Of a stretch of DNA of 64,000 nucleotides, positions 24,061-34,845 are shown piece after piece. The position numbers were made by a program, and so were the translations under genes. The DNA comes from Abelmoschus esculentus (lineage: Eukaryota; Streptophyta; Magnoliopsida; Malvales; Malvaceae). Every line of letters begins with the position of its first letter. The stretch's first letter is position 1. Location of the stretch: NCBI GenBank assembly GCA_035048815.1, contig JAUCBN010000004.1, forward strand, positions 11,746,001 to 11,810,000. The letters run 5' to 3'. The notes beneath the pieces were generated by a model that worked only from the letters and a program-made list of their open reading frames with translations, did no database searches and was not told the DNA's origin.

Positions 24061-24951
24061 CCTATTCAGGAGCAAAAAGAAGCTGAACAACAAGAAGAAA
24101 AATCTGCTCAAGAAGAAACTGGAGAAAACTTAAATACTGAGGCATTTGGTGAGAAGCTTGCAGATGCTGTAGCAAAAGAAGCAGCATCAACGCAACCTTT
24201 GGAGAACGTAAGACCACCACCACCATTCCCTCAGCGTTTGAAGCAACAAAAAGAGGATCTCCAGTTTCAAAAATTTGTAAGTATGCTGGACTAATTTCAT
24301 ATAAATATTTCATTTTTAGATGCTATTGATCAAATGCCCTCATATGCAAAGTTTTTGAAAGACATTGTTACAAAGAAAAGAAAAGCTGAGAATTTTGAAA
24401 CAGTTGCTATAGCATCTGAGTTCTATTCTAGGAAGACTGAGCTTCCCATGAAGAGGTAAGATCCTTGCAGCTTCATCATTCCATGCTCGATAGGAGACAA
24501 TTTTGTGGGCAGAGCATTATGCGACCTAGGGTCGAGCGTAAATCTGATGCCCAAGGCAATATTCCAGAAGCTTGGTATAGGGAGTACGCGACCTACCACT
24601 GTCATCTTGCAACTGGCGGACCACTCTCATGTTCGACCAGAAGGCAAAGTGGAAGATGTCATAGTAAAAGTGGGTAAGTTTGTGTTCCTTGTGGACTTTC
24701 TGATTTTGGATTGCGAAGTAGACTACAAAGCACCCATCATCTTGGGACGACCATTCCTTTCCACCGGTCGAATTCTCATCGACTGTGAGAAGGGAGAATT
24801 CACAATGCGAGTAGCAGATCAATCCATGACTATCAATGTCTTCAACACTCTCAAGTACATGGATGATAATGAAGAATGTCATTGTATAGCCGGGATAAAT
24901 GCTGCAGCAAATGAAGAGGATGCAGATTTTTGCTGTGATAATTCTCCGTGA
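24061..24951 (+). pseudogene. Athila-1 gag tail and aspartic protease (broken)
   Basis: After an acidic, Gln-rich linker come the conserved RPPPPFPQRLKQQK (about 24215) and a DAIDQMPSYAKFLKDIV segment. The retropepsin-like domain follows: catalytic CDLGSSVNLMP near 24520 and IILGRPFLSTGRILID near 24740, as in Athila proteases where DLG replaces DSG/DTG. Stops lie at about 24292, 24457 and 24949. The protease cleaves the gag-pol polyprotein in active relatives. Confidence 0.85.
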
Positions 24952-26919
24952 ATGAAGGACTTTGCAAAAATGCTAGAGGAGCATGATCAGGATGAAGAAG
25001 AAGCTCATCTGGAGCTACAGCAAATTGGCTATTTCAAGCCAAGAACAGGTACGAAATTTGAATCAATTGATTTCTCTGAATTTATTCCTCCTAAACCATC
25101 ACTTTTACATGCACCATCTCTAGACTTAAAACCACTGCCGCCGCATTTAAAGTATGTTTATTTGGGATCTCACAATACTTTGCCAGTGATTATTTCTTCT
25201 AGCTTAGATCCTAACCAAGAGCTGAGTCTTATGAATTTGCTATCGCAATATAAGAAAGCTCTAGGGTGGACTATGGCCGATTTGAAGGGCATCAGTCCTA
25301 CGATCTGCATGCACAAGATTCTGCTGGAAGAATGCCACAACAATTCTGTTGAGCCCTAAAGAAGACTGAACCCAGCAATGAAGAAGGTAGTGATGACGGA
25401 GATTATCAAGTGGTTGGATGCAGGGATCATATACCCAATTTCTGACAGTTCATGGGTTAGCCCTGTGCATTGTGTTCCTAAGAATGGAGGCACGACTGTG
25501 ATCACAAATGAGGACAATGAGTTGCTCCCAACAAGGATAGTCACAGGCTGGCGCATTTGTGTGGACTATAGGAAGCTGAACAAGGCAACAAAGAAGGACC
25601 ATTTCCCCCTTCCTTTTATCGATCAAATGCTGGATCGGTTGGAGGGAAAGGCTTACTATTGCTTCCTCGATGGCTATTCTGGGTACAACCAAATTGCTAT
25701 AGCACTAGAGGACCAGGAGAAGACAACCTTCACTTGCCCTTATGGGACTTATGCTTTTCGAAGAATGCCATTTGGGTTATGTAATGCTCCAGCAACTTTC
25801 AAACGTTGCATGTTGGCAATTTTTTCAGACATGGTTGAAGAATTCTTGGAGGTATTCATGGACGATTTTTTTGTGTCTGAAGAAACTTTTGAAAAATGCT
25901 TCGGCAACCTGGCCAAAGTACTGAAACGCTGTGAAGAAGCCGATCTTGTACTCAATTGGGAAAATGCAATTTCATGATGACCGAAGGTACGGTTTTGGGG
26001 CATAAAATTTCGAGCAAAGGAATTGAAGTTGACAAAGCAAAAGTAGAGTTGATAGAGAAGCTAACCCCCCCCACCACTGTGAAGGGAATTAGAAGCTTTC
26101 TTGGACATGCTGGCTTCTACAGGAGGTTCATCAAGGACTTCTCGAAAATCTCTAAGCCACTCTGCAATTTGCTACAGCAAAATCAACCCTTTGTCTTCGA
26201 TGAAAAATGCCACAGCGCTTTCACTGAACTGAAGAAGAAGCTTACCTCAACTCCAATAGTGATACCACCCGATTGGACTGAGCCATTCGAGTTGATGTGT
26301 GACTCAAGTGACTACGCAGTAGGCGCAACATTAGGTCAAAGGTGAGGTAAACTCTTCCATGTTATTTACTATGAAAGTAAAACTCTTAATGATGCTCAAA
26401 TTAATTATACCACAACTGAGAAAGAGTTACTTGCTGTAGTATTTGCCTTTGATAAGTTTAGGGCGTATCTTATAGGAACTAGAGTGATAGTGCATACTGA
26501 TCATTCTGCCATCAAATACCTAGTGACTAAGAAAGATGCTAAGCCGAGACTTATTAGGTGGATACTTTTGCTACAAGAATTTGATATTGAAATAAAGGAT
26601 AGAAAAGGAACTGAAAATCAAGTTGCAGACCACTTATCTAGGCTAGAAAATCCAGAAAATTTAGGAGAGGATTTTGAAATCGAAGAAAATTTCCCTGATG
26701 AGAAAATTTTATATGCTACAACATAACCTTGATATGACATTGTTAATTTTCTTGTTAGTGGTATTTTGCCTCCTGATTTATCTAGCCAGGGTCGCAAGAA
26801 GTTCAAACATGATGCAAAATTTTTCTATTGGGATGAGCCATATTTGTTCAAGCAATGTGCTGACCAATTGCTTCGGTGATGTGTGCCGGAAGAGGAACAA
26901 AAAGATATTCTATTCCATT
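24952..26919 (+). pseudogene. Athila-1 reverse transcriptase and RNase H (broken)
   Basis: A linker (FIPPKPSLLHAPSLDLKPLPPHL) leads into RT. RT motifs are GIIYPISDSSWVSPVH, VDYRKLNKATKKDHFPL, FLDGYSGYNQIA, MPFGLCNAPATF and catalytic FMDDFFV (about 25855). RNase H follows with MCDSSDYAVGATLGQ, TTEKELLAVVFAF, VIVHTDHSAIKYL and QVADHLSRL. Stops are near 25357, 26343, 26724 and 26878, and a one-base deletion at about 25962 shifts frame. Sequence ends at VPEEEQKDILFH, exactly where the copia LTR begins; integrase should follow. It is very similar to the Athila-2 pol at 32292. Confidence 0.9.
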
Positions 26920-27927
26920 TGTTAGTTTATGCCCAAAGACCAATCATATGATGATTGTATGGATACTTTTATTTACCAATTTTATAGAATAAAGGCATTG
27001 CCATTGTTGTTTTCAGATATATGTGTCATAAACTGAGAAACAATAAGATCCATATAATAATATATGTATTATTATTAAAAGATCCTTAGTCAAGTATTAT
27101 TATGGGTATGGACAATAATAATACGCTTAAGACTAACATGTGATTAATTGATGACAATGAGTTGTCATTGACATAGAGATGTCAGAATTAATACATGAAT
27201 ATATTAGTAGAGAATAATATATTGGATCGACCCACTATGAGCATATATCTTGGATTATTATGTTACGGTCACGATATTGCTCATAGTGACAACTATATGT
27301 ATAATCCTTAGACTTGAGATTATTACTATCTCAACATATGTTATTTTATGTCTTGATGCAGTTAAACGTGTCTCGTAATTAGTTACACTATAAAAACTGA
27401 CATTGGACATATTACAATGTATGTAGTGAGACGTGAATGATCAAGATAGGATTTGTCCTTCCTACATAATAGGAAAATATATCAAAGGCCACTTGATTGA
27501 GTGAGACTAGAAATGCATGGCCATGCTTGAATACGTTGATATGAGATATCACAAATTATTCATTAAAAGTAGTCCACTCTAGATATCAAGAAACATTAAA
27601 ATAGGCTATACAAGTGTGACTATTCCAAGACTTGTGCCTATTAAAGATATAAAAGGACAAAAGGATATAATACATTAAAAGAGTTGGTCACGGACATGAT
27701 ACATCGAATCATGATCTCTTGTAACTTAGATGACAATGATATATTGCTAGATGTCACTCATTGTTTTTAATATTAGAATTGTTCTAATATTATTACTAAC
27801 GTTACAATGAGCCTACAGGGTCACACCCAATGGTTGAAACGGAGCAAAAATATATATAAGTATAAGTAGATTATATTTAATCCCGAATTTTAAATAAAGG
27901 ATATAATTAAAGTAATTATATCCCCTT

Positions 27928-28271
27928 TAAATTCGAATTAAATATAGATTCTGAAATTTAAGGAAATAATTAAAGTAATTATTTCCTATAAACCAATTCA
28001 GAATCAAACTCTTTTAAATTCGAATTAAATATAGATTCTGAAATTTAAGGAAATAATTAAAGTAATTATTTCCTATAAACCAATTCAGAATCAAACTCTT
28101 TAAATTCGAATTAAATATAGATTCTGAAATTTAAGGAAATAATTAAAGTAATTATTTCCTATAAACCAATTCAGAATCAAACTCTTTAAATTCGAATTAA
28201 ATATAGATTATGAAATTTAAGGAAATAATTAAAGTAATTATTTCCTATAAACCAATTCAAAATCAAACTCT
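27928..28271. repeat. Four tandem 86-87-base repeats, each a nested hairpin, in copia U3
   Basis: The repeat start TTCGAATTAA recurs at 27932, 28019, 28105 and 28191 (spacing 87, 86, 86). Each unit holds a perfect 12-base inverted repeat AGGAAATAATTA/TAATTATTTCCT with a 3-base AAG loop. It is flanked by an outer inverted pair GATTCTGAA/TTCAGAATC, intact in the first three units and changed by a base in the fourth. The array ends about 20 bases before the TATA box, an enhancer-like position. Confidence 0.9.
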
Positions 28272-28289
28272 TATACCTAGGGTTACACC

Positions 28290-28297
28290 TATATAAA
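28290..28297 (+). promoter_or_regulatory. TATA box of copia LTR
   Basis: TATATAAA follows the hairpin repeat array directly and is the best core-promoter match in the LTR. Confidence 0.65.
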
Positions 28298-28620
28298 GGA
28301 TCAATTGGTTTAGCAGCCAAGATACAGAATTCAGAATTCCCAAACCCTAGAATCACGAAAAACTGTTTTTCGAGATTTTGCTCTCTCAACCAGGTGAACT
28401 GAGTAGAGGCCGAGACGATATTCGTAGAGGCTAAAGATTCGAACTGTCGAACGATCGTGATTGTAGCAAATCCAGTTGTTGTTTTGCTGCTTATCAAGGA
28501 ACCCAATGTAAGTCATCGCTTCTCTTCCTCCCGATTTCGGATTAAACGTACATGGATCACTAGAAAGACCGTCGTAATTTTGTTCCGCTATGCCATGGGG
28601 TGTGCCGGCGGTCCCAAAAG

Positions 28621-28632
28621 TGGTATCAGAGC
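28621..28632 (+). promoter_or_regulatory. Primer binding site, initiator tRNA-Met type
   Basis: TGGTATCAGAGC is the classical complement of the plant initiator tRNA-Met 3' end, used by Ty1/copia elements, and lies just after the LTR. Confidence 0.9.
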
Positions 28633-30064
28633 TACTTGTACGATTCGTAATCAGGTTAAATACTTGGGTGATGCGATATGTATGAGATGCATAATTTGTT
28701 TTACTATATCGGCGATATAAAATTTGATATTGCTAGTCGATTAGGGCTACGATTAATATGTTAATCTGTTAATTACAGTCGTCATGTTGTTACGAGGGTT
28801 TTACGATAATCATATGTCAATCGTTGACATAGTGATCGACGAAAGTGCGATAGTAGATCGCATCAAGGAAAAAGGAATAATTGTTATTCCAATATGGAAA
28901 AATCTAAGGGATTTTAAAATCCCAAAAACACGATTCTGTTGATAAATCTTATCAAATCGTGATGTTTTTCCATAGAAAAATAGTCGCTATTTTTCAAAAT
29001 TTCTTGTCGTGGGCGTAAGGGGTTTCGCCCCTTGACCCCTTCATAGGCAACATAGATTGGAGGCCCATATTGGTAATATTAACGAATTCGTGATAGCATA
29101 TATATGATATGTTTGCTTTGCACGGTGTTTGACATGCATGGTTATAGCCCTTGGTTTTACAATAGTTGTAAATTTTAAATACGGTCTGCGTGCCGTGCCT
29201 TTCTCTATCTCTATTGTACTTCTCCTCTCATCTTACTCCCTCGTATGTAAAACGAGTTTCTATAATTGTAACATTATTCCAAGAAGCAATCAAGACGTTT
29301 GGAGCAAAGGCGAGAAGATGCTTGGGAAGCAAGTTTAGTGTAGAATTAGGGTTTTAAGGTTCTCCCATTGGCTTAGGATGGGCCACCTTAGTTCTTTATT
29401 TTGGGCTATAACCATTGCAATTTTTTTTTATATATCTATCATGTATGTGATGCAATGTATGATATATATCTTCTACTCGCATATATTGATGAGATCAAAA
29501 AGGGCTAGATTAAAAGAAATAACTATGAGATATTTAATGTTTTCCCTCAAATTAATCTAAGTTAAAATTAGCCGTCCAATATTTGCCCTCGTTAAGGCCT
29601 TGATCGATCTTATGTGGGTTTTGCCAAAGCATTAACACATAAGTCCATCTTGGTTAAATGCGAAGAATAAACAAGTGATATTCGTCGGTCGAAATATTGG
29701 TAATAACTTAGTTAGGTTGTTCTAATAGGATTAGAAACCTAAAGGCTAAGTATTTGGTTAAGTCATGAGATGACTGAACAAGAGTTGTTCACCAAATGGA
29801 GGAGTTACATGAGATGTAATTAGTAAAGGGTTACTTACCTAAATAACCTTTATCCTAAAAGAAAAGCCAAAGCTGATTTAGGAAATTGGTGAATTATGGA
29901 TCCTCACTCACTAGAAAAATTTTCATCAAATTTTTCCGAAATTAAAAACGAGAGGGTTTTTTAATTTTGAACAAAATAGTGGGAGTATTTTATAAACGAA
30001 GTCCTATTTATAATATTTCAAATTGGTAAATTTATATTATATATTTTCATTGTTGTAGATCTAA
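28633..30064 (+). other. Untranslated leader of the copia element
   Basis: About 1.4 kb between PBS and gag with no recognisable coding sequence. Open frames of 60-70 codons show no family similarity. Leaders of this length carry packaging signals in known elements; none can be identified here. Confidence 0.6.
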
Positions 30065-31282
30065 ATGGCAAACAACACTATATCACTGCGATCACTCCTT
30101 GAGAAGGAGAAACTCAATGGCATAAACTTCCTTGATTGGTACCGCAATTTGAGAATTGTTCTCAAACATGAAAGAAAGGAATATGTCATTGAACAACCTG
30201 TTCCAAAAGAACCGGCAACTAATGCTTCTAGAGCTGACAAAGACAAGTTTAAGCAACATATGGATGACATGTTAGATGTCGGATGTCTTATGCTTGCTAC
30301 CATGACTCCTGATCTTCAAAAGCAACATGAGGACATGGTTACATATGAAATGATTCAAAACCTCAAAGAAATATATGAGGAGCAAGCACGTCAGGAGAGG
30401 TATGAGACCTCTAAAGCTCTATTTTAGTGCAAAATGGTAGAGGGATCTCCTGTTGGAGCTCATGTCATTAAGATGATAGGCTATATCCAAACGTTGGAAA
30501 AGCTGGGTTTTCCTCTCAAGGATGAATTGGCTACTGATGTTATTTTGCAATCGTTGCCGAATAGCTTCAATCAATTTGTCCTTAATTTCAACATGAATGA
30601 AATTAACAAAACTTTGCCACAGTTACTTGGCATGTTACGAACTGCTGAGAAAAATATGTCTAAAGGTGGACCAAAGCCCATTCTGATGGTCCGCAAGGAC
30701 AAAGGAAAGGGAATGGCAGTGGCAAAGTACAAGGGTAAAGGTAAGCCTATACCCAAAGATCATGATGCACTGAAACCCAAAGGGGGAGTTAGCAAGGAAG
30801 GAAAAAGTTTCCACTGCAATAAGACCGAACACTGGAAAAGAAATTGCCCCATTTACCTTGAAGAGGTCAAGAAGGCAAAAGCAAATGGTGCATCTGCTTC
30901 AGGTATTTATGTTATCGATGTGAATCTGTCAACATCTTCTTCTTGGGTATTAGATACCGGTTGTGGTTCTCACATTTGTACTTCTATACAAAGACTGCAA
31001 AAGAGAAGGAATCTAGCTAAGGGAGGCGTAGACCTACGAGTGGGAAATGGAGCAAGAGTTGCTGCATTAGCTATAGGAACATACGTTTTATCTTTACCTA
31101 GTGGACTTGATTTACATTTAGAAGATTGCTATTTTGTGCCTAGTTTGACTAAAAACATAATTTCTATTTCTTGTTTGGACAAGATTGACTTTGAGATTAT
31201 TATTAAGAATAATTGTTGTTCTTTTTATCTCGATAGTTTTTTTTTTATTCGGCACAATTGGTTAATGGCTTATATATTTTAA
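30065..31282 (+). pseudogene. Ty1/copia gag and protease (broken)
   Basis: Gag starts at 30065 (MANNTISLRSLLEKEKLNG) with the copia gag signature NFLDWYRNLRIVLKHE. A TAG stop at 30425 interrupts it, and the same frame resumes with VEGSPVGAHVIKMIGYI. The zinc knuckle reads SFHCNKTEHWKRNC, so the first of its cysteines is replaced by Ser. The protease motif WVLDTGCGSHIC (catalytic DTG) is near 30945, followed by LEDCYFVPSLTKNIIS. A frameshift in a T-run near 31235 ends this frame. Confidence 0.87.
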
Positions 31283-32290
31283 ATCTAGAAAATGCCATTT
31301 ATAACATAAATACCAAAAGATCAAAAACAAATGACTCAAATCAAACTTATCTCTGGCATTGTCGTTTAGGCCATATAAGTGAGAAACGCATATCAAAACT
31401 CCATAAAGTTGGATTCTTAGATTCATTTGTTTTCGAACAACTGGATGTATGTGAATCTTGTTTATTAGGAGAAATGACTAAGGCTCCTTTTAGTGGTAAA
31501 AGTGAGCGAGCAAGTGATTTATTGGGATTAATACATAGTGATGTATGTGGACCAATGAACACACAAGCTAGAGGTGGATTTCAGTACTTCATCACTTTCA
31601 CTGATGACTTCAGTCGATATGGTTACATTTATCTCATGCGCCATAAATCTGAGGCTATTGAAAAGTTTAAAGAATTCAAGAATGAAGTACAAAATCAACT
31701 AAGTAAGAGTATTAAAGCACTTTGATCAGATCGAGGTGGAGAATACTTAAGCATAGAATTTGATGAACTCCGTAAAGAATGTGAGATTGTCTCACAGCTT
31801 ACTCCACCAGGTACACCACAGTGAAATGGAGTTTCTGTGAGGAGGAATCGAACTTTGTTAGACATGGTTCGATCAATGATGAGTCATAGTGATCTTCCGA
31901 CTTCTTTCTGGGGACATGCACTAGAAACATCTGCTTTCACTTTAAATCGTATTCCGTCTAAATCTGTTCAAAAACACCATATGAGATATGGACTGGAAAA
32001 CGTCCTAGTATGTCTTTTATGAAGATTTGGGGTTGCGAAGCATATGTCAAACATCAGACGTCTACAAAACTCGAACCCAAATCTCATAAGTGTAATTTTG
32101 TTGGATATCTCAAAGAAACTAAGGGATATTATTTCTTTAACCCTAAAGAGAACAAAGTGTTTGTTGCTCGAACAAGAGTTTTTTCTCGAAAGAGAATTTC
32201 TCAATAAGAAAGGAAAGGGTAGAGATATTGAACTTGGAGAACTTCATAATAGAATAAACGCTTCAGTCCATAAATGGACCTTTGTAGCTT
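31258..32290 (+). pseudogene. Ty1/copia integrase (broken) with chimeric tail
   Basis: The GAG-pre-integrase zinc region reads WHCRLGHISEKRI...CESCLLGEMTKAPF. The core shows HSDVCGPM (first Asp), FTDDFSRYGYIY and SDRGGEY (second Asp). The usual catalytic Glu position in NGVxERRN is Val here (codon 31837-31839), so the enzyme is dead even without the stops near 31723 and 31822 and frameshifts near 31975 and 32180. The tail MKIWGCEAYVK...CNFVGYLKETKGYYFFNP is typical. Copia RT never follows; Athila RT begins near 32292 in the same frame. Confidence 0.87.
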
Positions 32291-32291
32291 A

Positions 32292-33365
32292 CAACCCCAT
32301 TATGAAGCAAGTTGTTATGAAGGAGATTCTTAAATGGCTTGATGCTGGAGTCATTTACCCAATATCGGACAGTTCATGGGTAAGCCCGGTTCAGTGTGTG
32401 CCAAAGAAAGGAGGCACGACCGTGGTGAGCAATGAGGACAATGAGTTATTGCCGACGCGAGTAGTGACCGTATGAAGGATTTGCATGGACTATCGTAAGC
32501 TCAATAAGGCTACGAAGAAGGACCATTTTCCTCTACCCTTCATCGACCAAATGCTAGATCGTTTGGCGGGAAAGGCTTATTATTGTTTCTTGGATGGATA
32601 TTCGGGGTATAATCAAATAGCTATCGCACGGGAGGACCAAGAGAAGACCATTTTCACTTGTCCTTATGGCACTTACGCTTTTCGAAGGATGCCCTTTGGA
32701 TTGTGTAATGCCCCGGCAACTTTCCAGCGCTGCATGCAAGCAATCTTCTCAGACATGGTTGAGGACTCTCTTGAAATTTTCATGGATGACTTTTCCGTTT
32801 CTGGAGACAGTTTCCAGAAATGTCTTGGCAATTTGGCAAAGGTCCTGAAGCGATGTGAAGAGGCTGACCTTGTGCTGAATTGGGAGAAATGTCACTTCAT
32901 GGTGATGGAAGGTATTGTGTTAGGCCATAAGATCTCACACAAAGGCATTGAGGTAGACAGAGCTAAGATCGAGGTGATCGAGAAGTTATCACCACCTACA
33001 AATGTCAAGGGCATAAAAAGTTTTCTTGGACACGCAGGATTCTACCGGAGATTCATCAAGGATTTCTCCAAGATCTCCAAGCCCTTGTGCACGTTGTTGC
33101 AGCAGAACCAGCCTTTTGTGTTCGATCAAAAATGTCATGACACCTTCACAGAGCTAAAGCAAAGCCTGATCACTGCACCAATAGTTGTTCCCCCAGATTG
33201 GACATTACCGTTCGAGCTGATGTACGACGCGAGCGACTACACCGTGGGAGCAGTCTTGGGGCAGTGTCGAGGTAAATTTTTTCATGTTGTTTATTATGCT
33301 AGTCGTACTTTAAATGATGCACAACTTAACTATACTACCACCGAGAAAGAGCTACTTGCCGTGGT
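32292..33365 (+). pseudogene. Athila-2 reverse transcriptase and start of RNase H
   Basis: RT starts at NPIMKQVVMKEILKWLDAG. Motifs are PISDSSWVSPVQCVPKKGG, MDYRKLNKATKKDHFPL, FLDGYSGYNQIAIA, MPFGLCNAPATF and catalytic FMDDFSV (about 32781). RNase H begins with ELMYDASDYTVGAVLGQ and TTEKELLAVV. One TGA lies at 32473; otherwise the frame is open to the Athila-3 insertion at 33366. Upstream it runs in frame out of copia sequence. The rest of RNase H resumes at 41466. Confidence 0.9.
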
Positions 33366-34727
33366 TGATGAGTACCTAAAAAGGCTATTATTTACTACAC
33401 TTTTCATATATATTATGTACTGATTATCCACTAATTCGAGCTGATGTAGAAACTTATTGTTCAATAACCGATATTTTGCTGCCACAGCCTGAATAGAAGA
33501 AAACTGTGCGAAAAAGAGACTTCTCAGCACTTTTTAGGCAATTGTAGGAAACACTGCCGAGGCAGCATAACTGCCGAGTACAGAACCACTGCCGAGGTAG
33601 CAAAATTGCCGAAGGCAGAACCAGTGCCGCGGCAGTAGAAGTTCCAGTACTGATGCTGGGCGATTAAAAGAAGAAAATGAGCTGAAGAGTTCTGGATAAC
33701 AAGCGTTTGGATCGGACTAGAAGAACACAAAAAAAGACCAAGTCAAAGACCACGTAGGAATAGTTTTCTTGTTAGAATTAAACTTGGAAATATTATATTT
33801 TATTACTTGTTCCCTACTCCAAGTTAGATTCTAATTAGGAAAAGAAACCCTAGGTCAAGACTATAAATAAACTAGTCGACCAATGTAATGGGAGAGCCGA
33901 TTAGAGAGAGCTTAACCCTAAGATTTATTTTTCTTCTTCATACTATGTTCTAAGCTTTCTTAGGGTTAGGAGAAGGTTGTTGGAGTATTCGTGAGAAGAG
34001 ATTGTATCTTGTCTTTTGATTCAATGCAACAAAACATTAAGATTTGCTTACTCTTTGTTATTCTTTGTTCTTACATCCAAGCCCGGGAGGGAAGTTTGTG
34101 AGTGATCCATTTATCTAGACTCGGGAGAGTTAGATTCACGAAAGGAGTAAGTACGGTATTCAACTTGATTGGAGGATACTAACTCGACCTAGGGATAGTT
34201 AGAGTTTCAGCGGCTAATAGAAGTGGGAATTAATTTGATAGCTATAATTGACACCGGAAGGTAACGTTGAGGACTGGTTATCAACATTGTTTTGTCTTAG
34301 GGATAAGCGGAACCATAGAAGGACACTTTGCCGAATCTTAGTGAGTTCTGCCCAAGAGCAAGGGATTATCGCGGTAGACACGCTTATCGTTGCCGAGGCA
34401 GTAGTCTGTAGCACTGCCGAGGCAGTGTTATGTGACAGCATTGAAACAGAAACAAGACAATCAAATCCACGATACATCACAACTGGATCCTGCCCACTCT
34501 CTCTTCGTTCTCAACCTTTTTATTGCTTTGATTTTATTTTAGTTATTAGTTTAAACCTGATAAACCAATAATCTGTGTTCTTTACTTTCTTTTACAGAAG
34601 CACGAAGAGGATAAGAAGACATATTAAGTACACCAATCCCTGTGGAGATCGATACTTGATAATTACTTATCACTTTATTACTTGACGTGTACCCTTGCAC
34701 TTCATTGCGCTCTTTTTACACGCATCA
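33366..34727 (+). repeat. 5' LTR of Athila-3
   Basis: It runs from TGATGAGTACC to ACGCATCA. It contains palindromes TGCCGAGGCA at 33555, 34391 and 34415 and TGCCGCGGCA at 33625, TATAAATA at 33862, and an acceptor-like pyrimidine tract ending ACAG near 34599. Compared with the 3' LTR, the 41098 palindrome has decayed here to TATCGCGGTA near 34367. Confidence 0.95.
33862..33869 (+). promoter_or_regulatory. TATA box of Athila-3 LTR
   Basis: TATAAATA, conserved at 40593-40600 in the 3' LTR, lies about 500 bases into the LTR. It is the likely core promoter for the element RNA. Confidence 0.65.
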
Positions 34728-34733
34728 AGTTTT

Positions 34734-34751
34734 TGGCACCGTTGTCGGGGA
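34734..34751 (+). promoter_or_regulatory. Primer binding site, tRNA-Asp type
   Basis: TGGCACCGTTGTCGGGGA matches the tRNA-Asp complement TGGCGCCGTTGCCGGGGA at 16 of 18 positions and lies six bases after the LTR. Confidence 0.85.
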
Positions 34752-34845
34752 TTGGCAACTAAATTTTGTCTTCTTTAAATCTTCTTGCTTTTTATTTATT
34801 TTTATTTTTATTTAGTTATTTTTAATTTCAGTTTGTTTTTGGTGT

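Larger units (their letters stand above)
20598..26919 (+). mobile_element. 'Athila-1', 5' part of an Athila-type Ty3 element
   Basis: The order is 5' LTR, tRNA-Asp PBS, gag, protease, RT and RNase H, all on the plus strand and in Athila order. It is inserted into, or joined to, the minus-strand Tekay-like gag. A Ty1/copia LTR begins at 26920, between RNase H and integrase. The integrase, 3' ORF and 3' LTR of this family were not found downstream; the next Athila pol (32292 on) belongs to another family. It carries fifteen TGCTNNAGCA palindromes. Confidence 0.88.
26920..28619 (+). repeat. 5' LTR of the Ty1/copia element
   Basis: It starts TGTTAGTTTATGCCC and ends close to the PBS at 28621; the terminal bases (CCCAAAAG) lack a clean CA, so the end is accurate to a few bases. 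It holds four 86-87-base hairpin repeats at 27928-28271 and a TATA box at 28290. There is no second LTR for comparison. Confidence 0.8.
26920..32290 (+). mobile_element. Ty1/copia element lacking RT, RNase H and 3' LTR
   Basis: The order is 5' LTR, tRNA-iMet PBS, long leader, gag, protease and integrase, which is the Ty1/copia order (integrase before RT). It lies within Athila-1 between RNase H and integrase. The polyprotein stops after integrase and is fused near 32290 to Athila-2 RT sequence, so RT, RNase H and the 3' LTR have been lost by deletion or recombination. Lineage within copia was not fixed. Confidence 0.88.

Noticed and set aside
27928..28271. CRISPR-like array
   Set aside because: Repeats are directly adjacent with no unique spacers, lie in an LTR promoter, and the genome is a plant.
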